Shown: positions 1 to 9,918, counted from the stretch's first letter. The stretch is 64,000 nt of DNA from an uncultured Thermoleophilia bacterium (GCA_903927755.1 CAIYOD010000111.1:1-64000); one strand, 5' to 3'. Numbers and translations: made by a program. Notes: generated by a model not told the origin, from the letters alone.

Positions 1-143
1 GCCGGCCGCGCCGTTCGCGTTCCGGCGCGGCGGCTGAAAGGCGGCGTCGAGAGAGGCGAGCCTCAGGCTCCACCGGGCCGTCGAACTGGACCGCGAGCGT
101 CCCTGTGGATATGGTCGCACAGGGGATACCTGAGGAGGCCGTG

Positions 144-614
144 ATGCGCAGAACGTACGTCGGATTGGTACTGGTTGCGATCCTGACCCTGGCGCTGGTG
201 GGGTGCGGAGGTTCCGATGGCGGCTCCGCGGCGGAGTCGCCGGACGCCACGACGCCGGCGGCGGAGAGCTCGCCTGCGGAGAGCCCGGCAGGCGAGTGGA
301 CGACCGTCGCCACGCTGAGCTCCACCGACCCGACCAACGACATGGATCTGCACGTCAGCGACGAGTTCACGGTGAGCGGCGACGCGCAGGTCGTGCTCGA
401 GATGCCGAAGGGCGGCGACACCGACGGCGTCATCGCCGCTTTCCTGGTGGCGGGCGAGCCGATCACCCCCGAGGCCGGCGCGAAAGCCGAGTCGGTCGTG
501 CTGGCCGGGGCGCTGCCCACGCAGATCGTGAGTGGTCTGGACGGCGACTACGTGCTGCTCGTGACCTCCGGTAGCACCAAGGCGTGGACGGTGGAGGTCC
601 AGACGCAGCAGTGA
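144..614 (+). CDS. Small putative lipoprotein, function unknown
   Basis: Encodes about 156 residues. An N-terminal hydrophobic stretch ends in a lipobox (LALVGC, Cys21), so the product is probably lipid-anchored on the outer face of the membrane. A Ser/Ala/Pro/Glu-rich linker follows, then a beta-rich domain of about 100 residues without a motif I recognise. The start is ATG 144, with GTG 141 as an alternative; both sit just after GAGGAGG at 132-138, which rules out the ATG at 105. The next gene follows about 60 bases downstream on the same strand. Confidence 0.75.
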   Translation: MRRTYVGLVLVAILTLALVGCGGSDGGSAAESPDATTPAAESSPAESPAGEWTTVATLSSTDPTNDMDLHVSDEFTVSGDAQVVLEMPKGGDTDGVIAAFLVAGEPITPEAGAKAESVVLAGALPTQIVSGLDGDYVLLVTSGSTKAWTVEVQTQQ

Positions 615-675
615 CAGAGTGGCGTGCCGGGGGCGGAGCGGTGGTCGCGATCCGGACTCTGTTCAGGAGGAGCAC

Positions 676-1302
676 GTGGGACTCTTCGACTGGCTCAAAC
701 GCAAGGACGCCGGAGACTCGTCGTCCACGACGATCACGGTGACGACTCGCGACGCCTCCGAGGACCTGCAGGACCCGGAGCAGCGCGAGGCGCTGGAGCA
801 GGCCGAGCGCCTCATCCATGAGATCCTGACCGGCGGCGCGGAGCAGGAGAGCGCCGGCTCCGGTGAGGGGAAGGCCGGCGAGGGCCGCGCCGGCGCCTTC
901 GTCTTCGCCGCGCCGACCCAGGTGATCGTCGCCGGCCAGCCGGTGAGCGCCGACGACCCGCGCGCCCTCGAGGCCATGAGCACGGCGGCCGCCAAGCTGC
1001 GCGAGCATGGCCTTGACGAGCTGGCGGCGGAGCTCGAGGCGCGGGCGGGAGCCGCTCCCGCCGCTCCCCCCGGCACACGTCCTCAGGCGCTCGCGGCCGC
1101 GGGCGAGGACGCTCAGCCTCTCAGTGCACCCGCCGACGCGGCCGACGTGACACCGAGCGCGGCCGACGTGACGCCGAGCGCGGCCGACGTGACGCCGAGC
1201 GCGGCAGACGCCACCGACACGGCTTCGAGCGCGCCGGCCGACGACCTCGGTGCGCCTCCGGACGCGCCGGCCCCGCCAGAGCCGCCGGCGCCACCGTCCT
1301 GA
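676..1302 (+). CDS. Hypothetical protein with low-complexity repeat tail
   Basis: Starts at GTG 676, directly after AGGAGG (665-670), and gives about 208 residues. It begins GLFDWLKRKDAG, resembling the amphipathic start of cytosolic proteins that touch the membrane. A charged middle region predicts helix (QREALEQAERLIHEIL). From about residue 120 the sequence is Ala/Pro rich, with three near-identical seven-residue units (ADVTPSA) encoded by a 21-base tandem repeat. No enzyme motif is visible and I do not recognise the family. The longer frame opening at 619 lacks a ribosome binding site. Confidence 0.65.
   Translation: MGLFDWLKRKDAGDSSSTTITVTTRDASEDLQDPEQREALEQAERLIHEILTGGAEQESAGSGEGKAGEGRAGAFVFAAPTQVIVAGQPVSADDPRALEAMSTAAAKLREHGLDELAAELEARAGAAPAAPPGTRPQALAAAGEDAQPLSAPADAADVTPSAADVTPSAADVTPSAADATDTASSAPADDLGAPPDAPAPPEPPAPPS
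1138..1206 (+). repeat. 21-base tandem repeat inside coding sequence
   Basis: Three consecutive 21-base units beginning GCGGCCGACGTGAC differ at only one or two bases and are followed by a fourth, degenerate unit. They encode the ADVTPSA repeats of the surrounding gene. Near-identity at the DNA level suggests recent slippage expansion. Confidence 0.85.
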
Positions 1303-1426
1303 GCCTTTCGGGTCGGAGCCCGGCCTCCGGGGTCTGGTGTTCTCCTTGCCTGGCCCGCCTGATGGTCTTGCCAGCGAGGCAAGAGGTGTGAGCATGTGGA
1401 GCCGTCATGAACTTCGGTGAGCGGGG

Positions 1427-1645
1427 GTGCTCATGCTCGGGCTCGTAGTGGCGGCAACGTTCTGGATGTACCTCTGGTGGATCATCGGGGTCTTCGTCTG
1501 GGCGCTCTTCATCTACTTCACGTTCATGCTCGCGGCGAGCAAGGGACGCAGCCCGCTGCTCTGGGTCGTCCTGGCCATCTTCTTCCCGCTGATCACGATC
1601 ATCGTGTTGCTGCTCATCCCGGCGAAGACCCGGCCGCTGGTCTGA
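1427..1645 (+). CDS. Small two-helix membrane protein
   Basis: Encodes 70-72 residues, almost all hydrophobic: one membrane segment at about residues 4-36, a short polar turn (AASKGRSP), a second segment at about 40-65, and a short basic tail (PAKTRPLV). Start candidates are GTG 1427 and ATG 1433. The pattern of helix, KGxSPxL turn, helix and LxPxKT tail recurs in the 58-residue protein at 62051-62227, so the two are probably paralogues. The role is unknown. Confidence 0.7.
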   Translation: MLMLGLVVAATFWMYLWWIIGVFVWALFIYFTFMLAASKGRSPLLWVVLAIFFPLITIIVLLLIPAKTRPLV

Positions 1646-1709
1646 GCGGGGCCGCCGCGCCGGTCTGCCGCGCCGGTCCCCTTGGAGCCGCCATCCGGTG
1701 AGACCAGCT

Positions 1710-2858
1710 TCAGCCGCCACCGGTCAGTTTGAAGTAGTCCTTGGCGGCCTTGCTGATCGTCTTCGACTTGCGCTCCCTCTCGGCTCGGAGACGTCCGTCC
1801 GCCTTGGCCGCCGCTTCCTGCGCCTCAGCCAGCAGTTTCTGGTAGCTGGCCAGACGCTCCGGCTGCAGCGCCCCCGACTCGGCGGCGGCCCGGACGGCGC
1901 AGCCGGGCTCGTGGTCGTGCGTACAGTCACGGAAGCGGCAGGACTCGGCGAGCAACTCGATGTCCGCGAAGACCGAGGCGATCCCGTCCTCCGACCCCGT
2001 CAGGCCTAGCGCCCGCAGGCCGGGAGTGTCGATGAGCACGCCGCCGCGCGGCATCGGGATGAGCTCGCGGGCGACCGTCGTGTGGCGCCCGCGCCCGTCG
2101 CCCTCTCGCACGTCCTGCGTCGCCTGTCGCTGCTCGCCGAGAAGCCCGTTGATGAGGGTGGACTTCCCGGCGCCCGAGGGGCCGACCAGGACCGCGGTGC
2201 GGTGACCCTCGAGATAGGAGAGGAGCAGTTCGGCGCTCTCGCCCGCCAGCGCGTTCGTGACGAGCACGTCCACGCCCAGCGCGACCGACTCCGTCTCCTG
2301 TCGCGCCGCCTCCGGGTCGGCGGAGAGATCTGACTTCGTGAGCACCACGACCGGGACGGCCCCCGAGTCCCACGCCAGGGAGAGTTCACGCTCGATGCGG
2401 CGGAGGTTCGGCGGATCGGCCATCGGATGGACCACGAAGACGGTGTCGATGTTGGCGGCCAGGACCTGGATGTCCGCGGCCTTGCCCGGGTCGCCGCGCG
2501 TGATCGCGCTCGCGCGTTCGAGCACCGCCTCGATGAGCGCGACTTCGAGGTCGTCGTCCGCCATGACGGCCACCCAGTCGCCGGTGGCCGGCATGTCGGC
2601 GGGTCCGCGAGCCGCCTTCGAGAGACGCGCGGAGGGCTGCCCGCGGACGATGCCCTCGGGCGTGGCGATCAGCGCGCTGCCGCGGTCGCTGCGGACCACG
2701 CGCGCGGGCGTCAGCCCCTGCGCGGCGAAGGGCCCGAAGAGCGCCTGCCAGCGCGGCGAGTAGCCTAGCGCTTGAAGGGGGGCGATATCGGTCAGGGTTC
2801 CGGCTTCCTGATGAACGTGGTGGGATTCCGCTTGGACGATAGCACGATGCCCGAGCAC
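1710..2858 (-). CDS. rsgA: Ribosome small-subunit-dependent GTPase RsgA
   Basis: RsgA (YjeQ) is a circularly permuted GTPase that acts in late 30S subunit maturation. Starting at GTG 2858, which follows GGAGAGG, the product is about 382 residues. An N-terminal OB-fold-like region is followed by the motifs in permuted order: G4 TKSD (about 174-177), P-loop GPSGAGKST (226-234) and G3 DTPG (277-280). A C-terminal zinc knuckle then follows (Cys307, Cys312, His314, Cys320) and a basic tail. The frame remains open to 2978, but the extra 40 residues lack family character. The gene stands alone and converges on the small membrane protein upstream. Confidence 0.93.
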   Translation of the reverse strand: MLGHRAIVQAESHHVHQEAGTLTDIAPLQALGYSPRWQALFGPFAAQGLTPARVVRSDRGSALIATPEGIVRGQPSARLSKAARGPADMPATGDWVAVMADDDLEVALIEAVLERASAITRGDPGKAADIQVLAANIDTVFVVHPMADPPNLRRIERELSLAWDSGAVPVVVLTKSDLSADPEAARQETESVALGVDVLVTNALAGESAELLLSYLEGHRTAVLVGPSGAGKSTLINGLLGEQRQATQDVREGDGRGRHTTVARELIPMPRGGVLIDTPGLRALGLTGSEDGIASVFADIELLAESCRFRDCTHDHEPGCAVRAAAESGALQPERLASYQKLLAEAQEAAAKADGRLRAERERKSKTISKAAKDYFKLTGGG

Positions 2859-3143
2859 CGTATCCTCTCCACGGAGTCCTCGAGCGTCTATCCGCCGTAC
2901 CACGACGTTCTTCGCGGAGGCGCCGGCCGTCAATCCGAACGGCGCCCTGATCAAGGGCGTGGTGTGCGCCGTCCGCATGGAAGAGGCGGAAGACCCGCTG
3001 AGGGAGAAGACCCTGCGGCACTGAGTCCCCTCGGGAATCGCGCGGAGTGCCGCGAACCTGTGTCCGCGCGCGAGCGTCCTACGGGCAGGGCATGAACGGC
3101 GCAGCCGTCTGCGGCGCGCTCACACTTCCAAAGGGGGAACGTC

Positions 3144-3875
3144 ATGGCACTCAGGCAGAGGTTCGTCACCGCCGCACTGCTCGCGGCTCTCTCGCTGGCG
3201 CTCGTCGCGCTCGCGGGCTGCGGAGACACCAGCTACACCACCGCGGCGGGCGTCGCCGCCAACACCGTGACCGCCTCCGGCGCCGGCTCGACCCAGGCGG
3301 CGCCGGACACGGCCGAGATGTCCTTCGGCGTCACCACGACGTCGCCCAACGCCAAGACGGCCTTGGGCGATGCCTCGAAGACCGCCGAGCAGATCGCCGC
3401 CGCAGTCAAGAAGCAGGGCATCGCGAGCGAGGACATCCAGACGCAGGACGTCAGCGTCTACCCGCAGACCGTCGACCAGGACGGCAAGCAGGTCATCACC
3501 GGCTACCAGGCGTCGCTGAGCGTGCGCGTCAAGGTGCGCGACATCGCCAGGCTCGGCGAGGTCATCTCGGCCGCGAACGCCGCCGGCGCCAACAACATCG
3601 GCGGCCCCAGTTTCACCATCGACGATCCGGCGCCCGCCCGCGCCAAGGCGATCGAGGAGGCTGTGGCCGACGCGCGCAAGAGTGCCGAGGCGATGGCGGA
3701 GGCCGCCGGCAAGAGCGTCGGTGACGTGCTGAGCATGAGTTCGAGCGATGTGGCCGTGGCGCCCGGCCCGATGTACAGCACGTCCGACATGGCCGGGGCG
3801 GCCAAGGACGTGCCGATCGAGCCGGGTCAGCTCGACATCAGCGCGAGCGTCGTCGTGGTCTTCGCGCTCAAGTAG
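3144..3875 (+). CDS. SIMPL-domain (DUF541) lipoprotein
   Basis: Encodes 243 residues with a signal peptide ending in a lipobox (LAGC, Cys26). The rest is a SIMPL/DUF541 domain: 'VTASGAGSTQAAPDTAEMSF' near the start of the mature protein, then the typical helix with repeated AKTALGDAS-like heptads and the 'ARAKAIEEAVADARKSAEAM' segment. Family members are periplasmic or surface proteins of poorly defined function, some linked to oxidative stress. The start follows AAAGGGGGAAC. The 3' end overlaps the convergent FUSC-like gene by 8 bases. Confidence 0.88.
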   Translation: MALRQRFVTAALLAALSLALVALAGCGDTSYTTAAGVAANTVTASGAGSTQAAPDTAEMSFGVTTTSPNAKTALGDASKTAEQIAAAVKKQGIASEDIQTQDVSVYPQTVDQDGKQVITGYQASLSVRVKVRDIARLGEVISAANAAGANNIGGPSFTIDDPAPARAKAIEEAVADARKSAEAMAEAAGKSVGDVLSMSSSDVAVAPGPMYSTSDMAGAAKDVPIEPGQLDISASVVVVFALK

Positions 3876-5007
3876 CGGCGTCGGGCGTGCCGCCGCCGGC
3901 TTCGGCTCCCAGGCTTCGGTCGCTCGCTGCGGCGCTTTGCGATCCGCCGCCCGTGCCGCCCTTCTTGAGCAGGCGAGAGACGCCCATGAGCAGGACCGCG
4001 ACGCCGCAGCCCGCGAGGGTCCACAGCACGCGCTCGCCCTCTGCGGAGAGGCCCGTGAAGTGCGGCAGCTCGAGGGCGATGAGGACGCCGGTGGAGAGCG
4101 CGGCCTGGTAGAGGGCGTAGTTCACCGTGCGGATCGCGGCCCCCGTCGTGAGGGCCGCGAGCGCGATCACGAGGAGCGCCACCTTGACGTCCACGGTCAC
4201 CAGCAGGGCCGCGGCCACGAGCGCACCGATCAGCGCGCCGGCGACGCGCTGCGACGCCACCAGCGTCGCCTGCTCCAGACTGGGCTTCATGGCGACGAGC
4301 GCGGCTACGGGCAGCCAGATCCCGTTGGGCAGGTCCAGGCCGAAGGCGATGCCGACGGTGATCGCCATCACCACGGCGCGGATGACGGCGAACGCGATCA
4401 CCGGCCTCGTCAGCGTGCGCCGCGAGGTGCCGCCGGGGATCTCGGAGATCCAGGCGGGTCTGTCGGTGCGGCCGTGCAGGAGCCACCCGACGAACGCGAT
4501 GGCCAGCCAGAACGCCGCGCCCGCCAGCCAGGCGATCGCCTGCCACCACAGTGAGCTGTGTTCTCCCGCGAGGGCAAAGCTGCCCGGCAGCGAGAGCACG
4601 ATGAGGAACCACACGTTGAGCAGCAGCGTGGCGACGAAGCGGTGCACCCCGTACCTGACGGCGAGGCTGGAGACCAGGGTCACGACGAAGATGGCGGCGG
4701 CGAGCCAGTACCAGGCTTCGCCGCCGATGACGTACGCCGCGGCCGTCAGGACGGCGCCGGCGACGGCGAACGCGCTGAGCTTCCAGAGCCGGTCCGCGAA
4801 CGCGCCACCCGGGTCGATGAGCCCGACGAACAGAGCCCCGAACGCCAGACTGTAGAAGTACGGCCCCGCGTCCAGCTTCCACGTGACGACCAGCAGGATG
4901 AGGAGCTCCGCGAGAAGCAGGCACGCGCGGCGCACATCGAGCTTGCTGCGGTCGAGCGCGAACATCCTGTGCAGATACGACACGGCGGCTCCCGTCGGTG
5001 TGGTCAT
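3868..5007 (-). CDS. FUSC-like aromatic-acid exporter family membrane protein
   Basis: Encodes about 379 residues with roughly eight to ten hydrophobic segments in two blocks (about residues 30-170 and 215-345), separated by a soluble loop near 180-210. The arrangement and the second-block motif 'NGIWLPVAALVAMKPSLE' fit the FUSC_2/YccC-like family of putative exporters. The start is the ATG at 5007, shortly after a G-rich tract. The frame stays open upstream to 7245, but that stretch is antisense to the FG-GAP gene and is low-complexity arginine-rich. The substrate is unknown. Confidence 0.82.
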   Translation of the reverse strand: MTTPTGAAVSYLHRMFALDRSKLDVRRACLLLAELLILLVVTWKLDAGPYFYSLAFGALFVGLIDPGGAFADRLWKLSAFAVAGAVLTAAAYVIGGEAWYWLAAAIFVVTLVSSLAVRYGVHRFVATLLLNVWFLIVLSLPGSFALAGEHSSLWWQAIAWLAGAAFWLAIAFVGWLLHGRTDRPAWISEIPGGTSRRTLTRPVIAFAVIRAVVMAITVGIAFGLDLPNGIWLPVAALVAMKPSLEQATLVASQRVAGALIGALVAAALLVTVDVKVALLVIALAALTTGAAIRTVNYALYQAALSTGVLIALELPHFTGLSAEGERVLWTLAGCGVAVLLMGVSRLLKKGGTGGGSQSAAASDRSLGAEAGGGTPDAAT

Positions 5008-5145
5008 GCATTCATACCCCCCACCGCCGTCCGTCATCGCCGCGCGATGGTTTCTGTCGCGGGACGGCCGGGCAGGGTCCCTTTCGGAGCGGGGCACATC
5101 GGGGTCGGTCTGAACGGCCATATCTCTTCGTCGAGGGGGCATCTC

Positions 5146-7176
5146 ATGCGGGCGCAGCGGCATCTCTACGTGGTCATCCTCATCGCCGTCGCGGGCCTGG
5201 CCTTGCTCGCGCCGGCGGCCCTGGCGCAGCCGCGTGCCGCGGACCCGGTTGCGACTGCGCTTGCGGCGGTCCAGCAGACCGCTCTGGTGGCTCCCGACGG
5301 CGCCACCGAGAACTACGCCGGCCTCTCGGTCGACATTTCCGGCGACACCGCCTTGGTCGGCGCGATGGGTGCGAACGGGGCTGCGGGCGTTGCCTACCTC
5401 TTCGTGCGCACCGACGGCGTATGGTCCTGCGTGCAGACCCTCACGCCGAGCGACGGCGCCCCCGGTGCGGGCTTCGGCTGGTCCGCAGCGCTCTCCGGTG
5501 ACACCGCCGTGGTCGGTAGTCCGTACATGGACGCCGAACCCGGAGCCGCCTACGTGTTCGTGCGCGACGCGGCGACCGGCTGGCCGGCGCACGAGACTCA
5601 GAAGCTCACCCCGACCGACGCTGTCGCGGGGGACGGCTTCGGCGGCAGCGTGGCCATCTCGGCCGACACCGTCGTGGTCGGCAGCATGCAGGGTACCTCC
5701 GCGGCCGCCTACGTGTTCGAGCGCGACGCGGCGACCGGCTGGCCCGCGCACGAGACCCGGAAGCTCACGCCGAGCGGCGGCGCTACAGGGGCGTTCGGCG
5801 CGTCGCTCGCCATCTCTGCAGACGTGATCGTGGTGAACGCGCCTGGTCTGAATGCCCTCTGCGTCTTCGAGCGCGATCCGGCGACCGGCTGGCCGGAACA
5901 CGAGACCCAGAAGATGACGGCGAGTGACGGGGGCCTGGGGACCCCCAGCACCTCCGTCGCGGTCAGTGGAGACACGATCGTGGCCGGCGCTCCCCGCGCC
6001 GGCGGCTCGCTCGGGCGTGCCTACGTCTTCCAGCGCGATGCCGGATCCGCTTGGCCCGACCAGGAGACGCAGGTGCTGTCGGCGGCGGAGGGCTGGCGGT
6101 ACTACTGGGGCTGGGACGTCGCCGTCTCCGATGAAGTGATCGCCGTCTCGTCGCCGCTGGTCGCGCTCGTGATCCCAGCCCCGATCATCAGGTACTCCGG
6201 CGCGGTGTACATCTACCGCTCGGTTGACGGCGTCTGGACCCAGCAGGGCGACCCCGTGGTCGCGCCGGGCGCGGCCGCCGAGGACTACTACGGGTTCTCG
6301 ATAGCGGTCTCCGGTGACGCACTCGTGGCAGGGGCGCCGCTCGCGCAGGTCGGCGCCAACGCCAAGCAGGGCGCCGCCTACGTCATCCCGCTCAGGTTCG
6401 CACTGTCGGCCGCGGTCGCGGGCGGCCACGGCGTCGTCAGCCCCAGCGACGACACCACCGTGACCTACGGGCAGACATCCACCTACACGTTCACGCCGGA
6501 AGCCGGGTACCACGTCGACGAAGTCACGGTGGACGGAGACCCTGTCGAGCTCACCGGGGGCGACGAGTACACCTTCCCGCCGGTGGTCGGGGACCACGTA
6601 TTGAGCGTGACGTTCGCGATCAACACGTACGTGATCACACCGTCGGTCGACGGCGGCCACGGGAGCATCGACCCGGCCACGCCTCAGACGGTGGTCTGGC
6701 ACGCTACGCCCACGTTCACCTTCCGCCCCGACGCCGGCTACCACATCGGGGACGTGCGCGTGGACGGCAACGCGGTCACACTCAAGAGGAAGGACTCGTT
6801 CACGCTGGCCCAGGTGCAGGCCGACCATGCGGTCGTCGTCACGTTCGCCAAGGATTCGAGCCCCTCGCTCGGGGCGCCTCGTGTGCCGCAGCAGGTGCTC
6901 CGCGGAGAGCTCTTCACCGTCTCCGGGAGACTCTGGCCGCAGTCGGCCGGCGGACGCCACGCGGTGACCGTCCGCGTCTTCCGCCACGTGCGCGGCGCGT
7001 GGAAGCTCTTCGACACCTGCTCGGCGCCCACCAAGGACTCCGGCGGGCACGCCGTCTACACGGCGAAACTCCGGCTCGGCAAGACCGGCGAGTTCCGGCT
7101 GCGCGCCTTCCTGGTGAAGACGCCCGAGCACCCGGCCGCGCAGAGCCGTTTCAGCCGGACGCTGGAGGCGCTGTGA
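5146..7176 (+). CDS. Secreted FG-GAP / InlB B-repeat surface protein
   Basis: Encodes 676 residues. An N-terminal Sec signal peptide ends near ALAQP (about residue 27). About seven FG-GAP-like blades follow, each with a 'G.SV.ISGDT.VVGA' core and a 'VFVRDAATGWPAHETQKLTP' strand; they should form a beta-propeller (about residues 45-415). Two divergent InlB B-repeat units come next ('AGYHVDEVTVDGDPV' and 'AGYHIGDVRVDGNAV', about 415-570), then a C-terminal beta-sandwich-like domain. It is probably an extracellular adhesion or recognition protein. It is divergently transcribed from the FUSC-like gene across 138 bases. Confidence 0.83.
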   Translation: MRAQRHLYVVILIAVAGLALLAPAALAQPRAADPVATALAAVQQTALVAPDGATENYAGLSVDISGDTALVGAMGANGAAGVAYLFVRTDGVWSCVQTLTPSDGAPGAGFGWSAALSGDTAVVGSPYMDAEPGAAYVFVRDAATGWPAHETQKLTPTDAVAGDGFGGSVAISADTVVVGSMQGTSAAAYVFERDAATGWPAHETRKLTPSGGATGAFGASLAISADVIVVNAPGLNALCVFERDPATGWPEHETQKMTASDGGLGTPSTSVAVSGDTIVAGAPRAGGSLGRAYVFQRDAGSAWPDQETQVLSAAEGWRYYWGWDVAVSDEVIAVSSPLVALVIPAPIIRYSGAVYIYRSVDGVWTQQGDPVVAPGAAAEDYYGFSIAVSGDALVAGAPLAQVGANAKQGAAYVIPLRFALSAAVAGGHGVVSPSDDTTVTYGQTSTYTFTPEAGYHVDEVTVDGDPVELTGGDEYTFPPVVGDHVLSVTFAINTYVITPSVDGGHGSIDPATPQTVVWHATPTFTFRPDAGYHIGDVRVDGNAVTLKRKDSFTLAQVQADHAVVVTFAKDSSPSLGAPRVPQQVLRGELFTVSGRLWPQSAGGRHAVTVRVFRHVRGAWKLFDTCSAPTKDSGGHAVYTAKLRLGKTGEFRLRAFLVKTPEHPAAQSRFSRTLEAL

Positions 7177-7243
7177 GGGGCGGCGGAACGCGCGCCGGCT
7201 GACTGAGGCGCCGGGGGTGGAGCCCGGCCACTCTTGTCGGCGC

Positions 7244-9877
7244 ATGAATCGAGAGGCAGCTCAGACGAGGGACAGGGAGACTCTTCAGGCGCTTATCGAC
7301 GCCGATGACCAGCCGGTGTTCGCAGTGGATCGCGAGCTGCGCTACACGGCCTTCAACCGGGCCCACGCCGACGCCATGCGCACGCTCTACGGTGCGGAGA
7401 TCGCGGTGGGGGGATGCCCGACCGACTATCAGTCGCCGGCCGCAGACCGCGAGGCGACGGCGGCAAACCTCAGGCGGGCGCTGGCCGGCGAGTGCGTGAC
7501 CGACGGCACGCTCATGGGCGTGGGCCCGCAGCAGCGCTGCCTCGAGGTGGTGTACGCACCCCAGCGGGACGAAGCCGGTCAGATCTTCGGTGTGCTGGTG
7601 CGTACCCGCGACGTCACCGAGCGCGTGCACAGCGAGGAGCAGCTGGGCGAGAGTCGCGCGCTGCTCGGGAACCTGCCCGGCATGGTCTACCGCTGCGCCA
7701 ACGATCCCGCGTGGACCATGGAGGTCATCAGCGCCGGCTGTGAGGACGTCACCGGATACTCGCCCGAGGCCTTGATCGGCAATGCCGTGGTCGCCTACGG
7801 CGACCTCGTCCACCCCGAGGATGCCGCGGCGGTGTGGGGCGGCATCCAGGAGGCGATCGGACGCGAAGAACCATGGACGATCACGTATCGCATCATCACG
7901 GCGGTCGGTGAGGTGAGGTGGGTGTGGGAGCGCGGCAGCGCTCTCGCCGCCGCCGCCGCCGACAACGACGTCATCATCCTTGAGGGCTTCATCCAGGACA
8001 TCACGGTGCAGAAGCTCGCGGAAGAGGAAGTGCGCGACCGCGAGGCTCGGCTGCAGGCGCGGACGGAGGGGCTGGATGCGCTCCTGAGCGCGAGCCGCGC
8101 CCTCGCCTCGAGCATCGACTATGACGAGGTGCTCGCTCATGCTGCGCGCGCAGCGGCGAACGCGTTGGGCTGCCCGTGCTGTGACATCTGGGAGTACGTG
8201 CCGGGCGATGAGGTGCTCGTGTGCCGGCACCTGTGGGAGCGTGAGCCGCGCCCAGGTCTCGCGGAGGCGACGATGGGGAGCGTCTACCAGGTGGCACAGC
8301 ACACCGGCGGGGTCGACGCCTTGCACCGCAGCGAGCTCGTGCTCGATCAGCGGTCCGACCCGGGGCTCTCTGAGCTCGACCGGCAGCTGATGGACGCCTG
8401 GGGCGAGAAGACCTGGCTGACCGTGCCGCTGGTCTCCAAGCGAGGACTGCTCGGGGTGATGACGCTGAGCGAGACCGAGTGCGAGCGCCGGTTCACGGCG
8501 CGGGAGCAGCGGCTCGTCGCCGCGATCGCGGAGCAGGCAGGAGTCGCCTTGGAGAACGCCCTGCTCGTGCGCGAGCAGGAGACTCACGTGCGCTGGCTGG
8601 GGGCGCTGGTCGCCGCCAGCCGCGAGGCGGCGTCCCGGCTCGAGATGGACGAGCTCCTGGCCGACATCGCGCGCTACGCCGCCGAGTCCGTGGGCGCGCC
8701 CCTCGCCTACATCTACGAGTTCGATGCGGAGCGGGACGTACTCATCACGACGTCGCGTTTCGGCTCCTCAGTCGGGGGAAGGGACGAACCCCCGGGGTTT
8801 GAGTCCCCGGTTGCGGACTCACCAGGCGACCGCATCATCCTCGCCGGCGACGAGGTGGTCGTGGAGACGATCTCCGGGCCTGGCCTGCCTGATCAGTATC
8901 GCCGTCTCATGGAGGAATGGGGAGAGAAGACGCTCGTCAACGTGCCGTTCCGCTACGGGGGAGAACCGTTCGGCATGCTGGTCCTCGTCGAGACGGTCGC
9001 CGAGCGCAAGTACACGGCCGACGAGCTCGACTACCTTCGGGCCTTCGGTGAGCAGGCGGCAGCGGTGATCCACAACGCACGGCTGTACGAGGAGGCGCGG
9101 ACGGCGCGGCACGACCTCTCCGCACTGAATGTCGAGCTCGAGCAGCGCGTGGAGGAGCGCACCAGGGAACTGCGCGCCGCGAACGCGGAGCTGGAGGCGT
9201 TCGCCTACTCGGTCTCCCACGACCTGCGCGCCCCGTTGCGCGCCATCGACGGCTTCAGCCACATCCTGCTCGAGGACGAGGGCGATGCTCTGAGCTCGAC
9301 CGGCCACGCGCACCTCCTCCGCGTGCGGACGTCGGCGCAGCGCATGGGCGAGCTCATCGATGCGCTGCTCGCTCTCTCTCGCCTCGGGCGGAGCCGGATC
9401 AACCTCGCTCCCGTCGATCTGAGCGCCCTCGCCGAGAAGGTGCTGGCCAGGCTCGCCGAACAGGAGCCGGCGCGCCGCGTGGCTTGTGCGGTCGAGCCCG
9501 GATGCACGGCGGTCAGCGACTTCAGCCTGCTGGAGGCGGTGCTCACCAACCTCCTCGGCAACGCCTGGAAGTTCACCAAGGGGCGCGCCGAAGCGCACAT
9601 CGAGTTCGGTCGCCATGCCGGCGATGACGAGACCGTCTATTTCGTGCGCGACGACGGGGCCGGCTTCGACCCAGCCTACGTGGACAAGCTCTTCCAGCCG
9701 TTCCAGCGCCTGCATACGGACGAACAGTTCTCCGGTACCGGCATCGGCCTGGCGACCGTGCGCCGCAGCATCGGGCGCCTGGGAGGGCGCTGCTGGGCAG
9801 AGGGGGCGCTGGGTGCGGGGGCGACGTTCTTCTTCACGCTGCCGGCGTCAGACCGGGGTTCCCACCGACCGGCCTGA
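7244..9877 (+). CDS. Multi-sensor histidine kinase (PAS-PAS-GAF-GAF-HisKA-HATPase)
   Basis: Encodes 877 residues with no membrane segment, so probably cytoplasmic. Predicted order: PAS (about 10-130), PAS (135-270), GAF (285-445), GAF (460-625), coiled coil, HisKA with phospho-acceptor His659 in 'SVSHDLRAPLRAIDGF', and a HATPase domain with N box 'NLLGNAWKFTK', G1 'DDGAGFDP' and G2 'GTGIGLATVRR'. The kinase end resembles the phytochrome-type group, but no chromophore cysteine region was recognised. No response regulator gene is adjacent, so its partner lies elsewhere. The start is ATG 7244; the in-frame ATG at 7217 is also possible. Confidence 0.9.
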   Translation: MNREAAQTRDRETLQALIDADDQPVFAVDRELRYTAFNRAHADAMRTLYGAEIAVGGCPTDYQSPAADREATAANLRRALAGECVTDGTLMGVGPQQRCLEVVYAPQRDEAGQIFGVLVRTRDVTERVHSEEQLGESRALLGNLPGMVYRCANDPAWTMEVISAGCEDVTGYSPEALIGNAVVAYGDLVHPEDAAAVWGGIQEAIGREEPWTITYRIITAVGEVRWVWERGSALAAAAADNDVIILEGFIQDITVQKLAEEEVRDREARLQARTEGLDALLSASRALASSIDYDEVLAHAARAAANALGCPCCDIWEYVPGDEVLVCRHLWEREPRPGLAEATMGSVYQVAQHTGGVDALHRSELVLDQRSDPGLSELDRQLMDAWGEKTWLTVPLVSKRGLLGVMTLSETECERRFTAREQRLVAAIAEQAGVALENALLVREQETHVRWLGALVAASREAASRLEMDELLADIARYAAESVGAPLAYIYEFDAERDVLITTSRFGSSVGGRDEPPGFESPVADSPGDRIILAGDEVVVETISGPGLPDQYRRLMEEWGEKTLVNVPFRYGGEPFGMLVLVETVAERKYTADELDYLRAFGEQAAAVIHNARLYEEARTARHDLSALNVELEQRVEERTRELRAANAELEAFAYSVSHDLRAPLRAIDGFSHILLEDEGDALSSTGHAHLLRVRTSAQRMGELIDALLALSRLGRSRINLAPVDLSALAEKVLARLAEQEPARRVACAVEPGCTAVSDFSLLEAVLTNLLGNAWKFTKGRAEAHIEFGRHAGDDETVYFVRDDGAGFDPAYVDKLFQPFQRLHTDEQFSGTGIGLATVRRSIGRLGGRCWAEGALGAGATFFFTLPASDRGSHRPA

Positions 9878-9918
9878 ACCCGCTCGACCTCCACCCGGCC
9901 GCGCACCGCGTCGGCCCG

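Noticed and set aside
2890-3024. Plus-strand stretch reading like a protein C terminus ([18 protein letters not shown]... LREKTLRH, stop)
   Set aside because: No start codon with a binding site is present in this frame, and the upstream part runs into the rsgA promoter region. It may be a gene remnant, but the evidence is too thin to call.
5008-7245. Minus-strand open frame continuing upstream of the FUSC-like gene for about 750 codons
   Set aside because: It is antisense to the FG-GAP surface protein, rich in Arg/Gly/Asp/Val low-complexity sequence, and mirrors the repeats of the plus-strand gene. High GC content keeps such frames open by chance.
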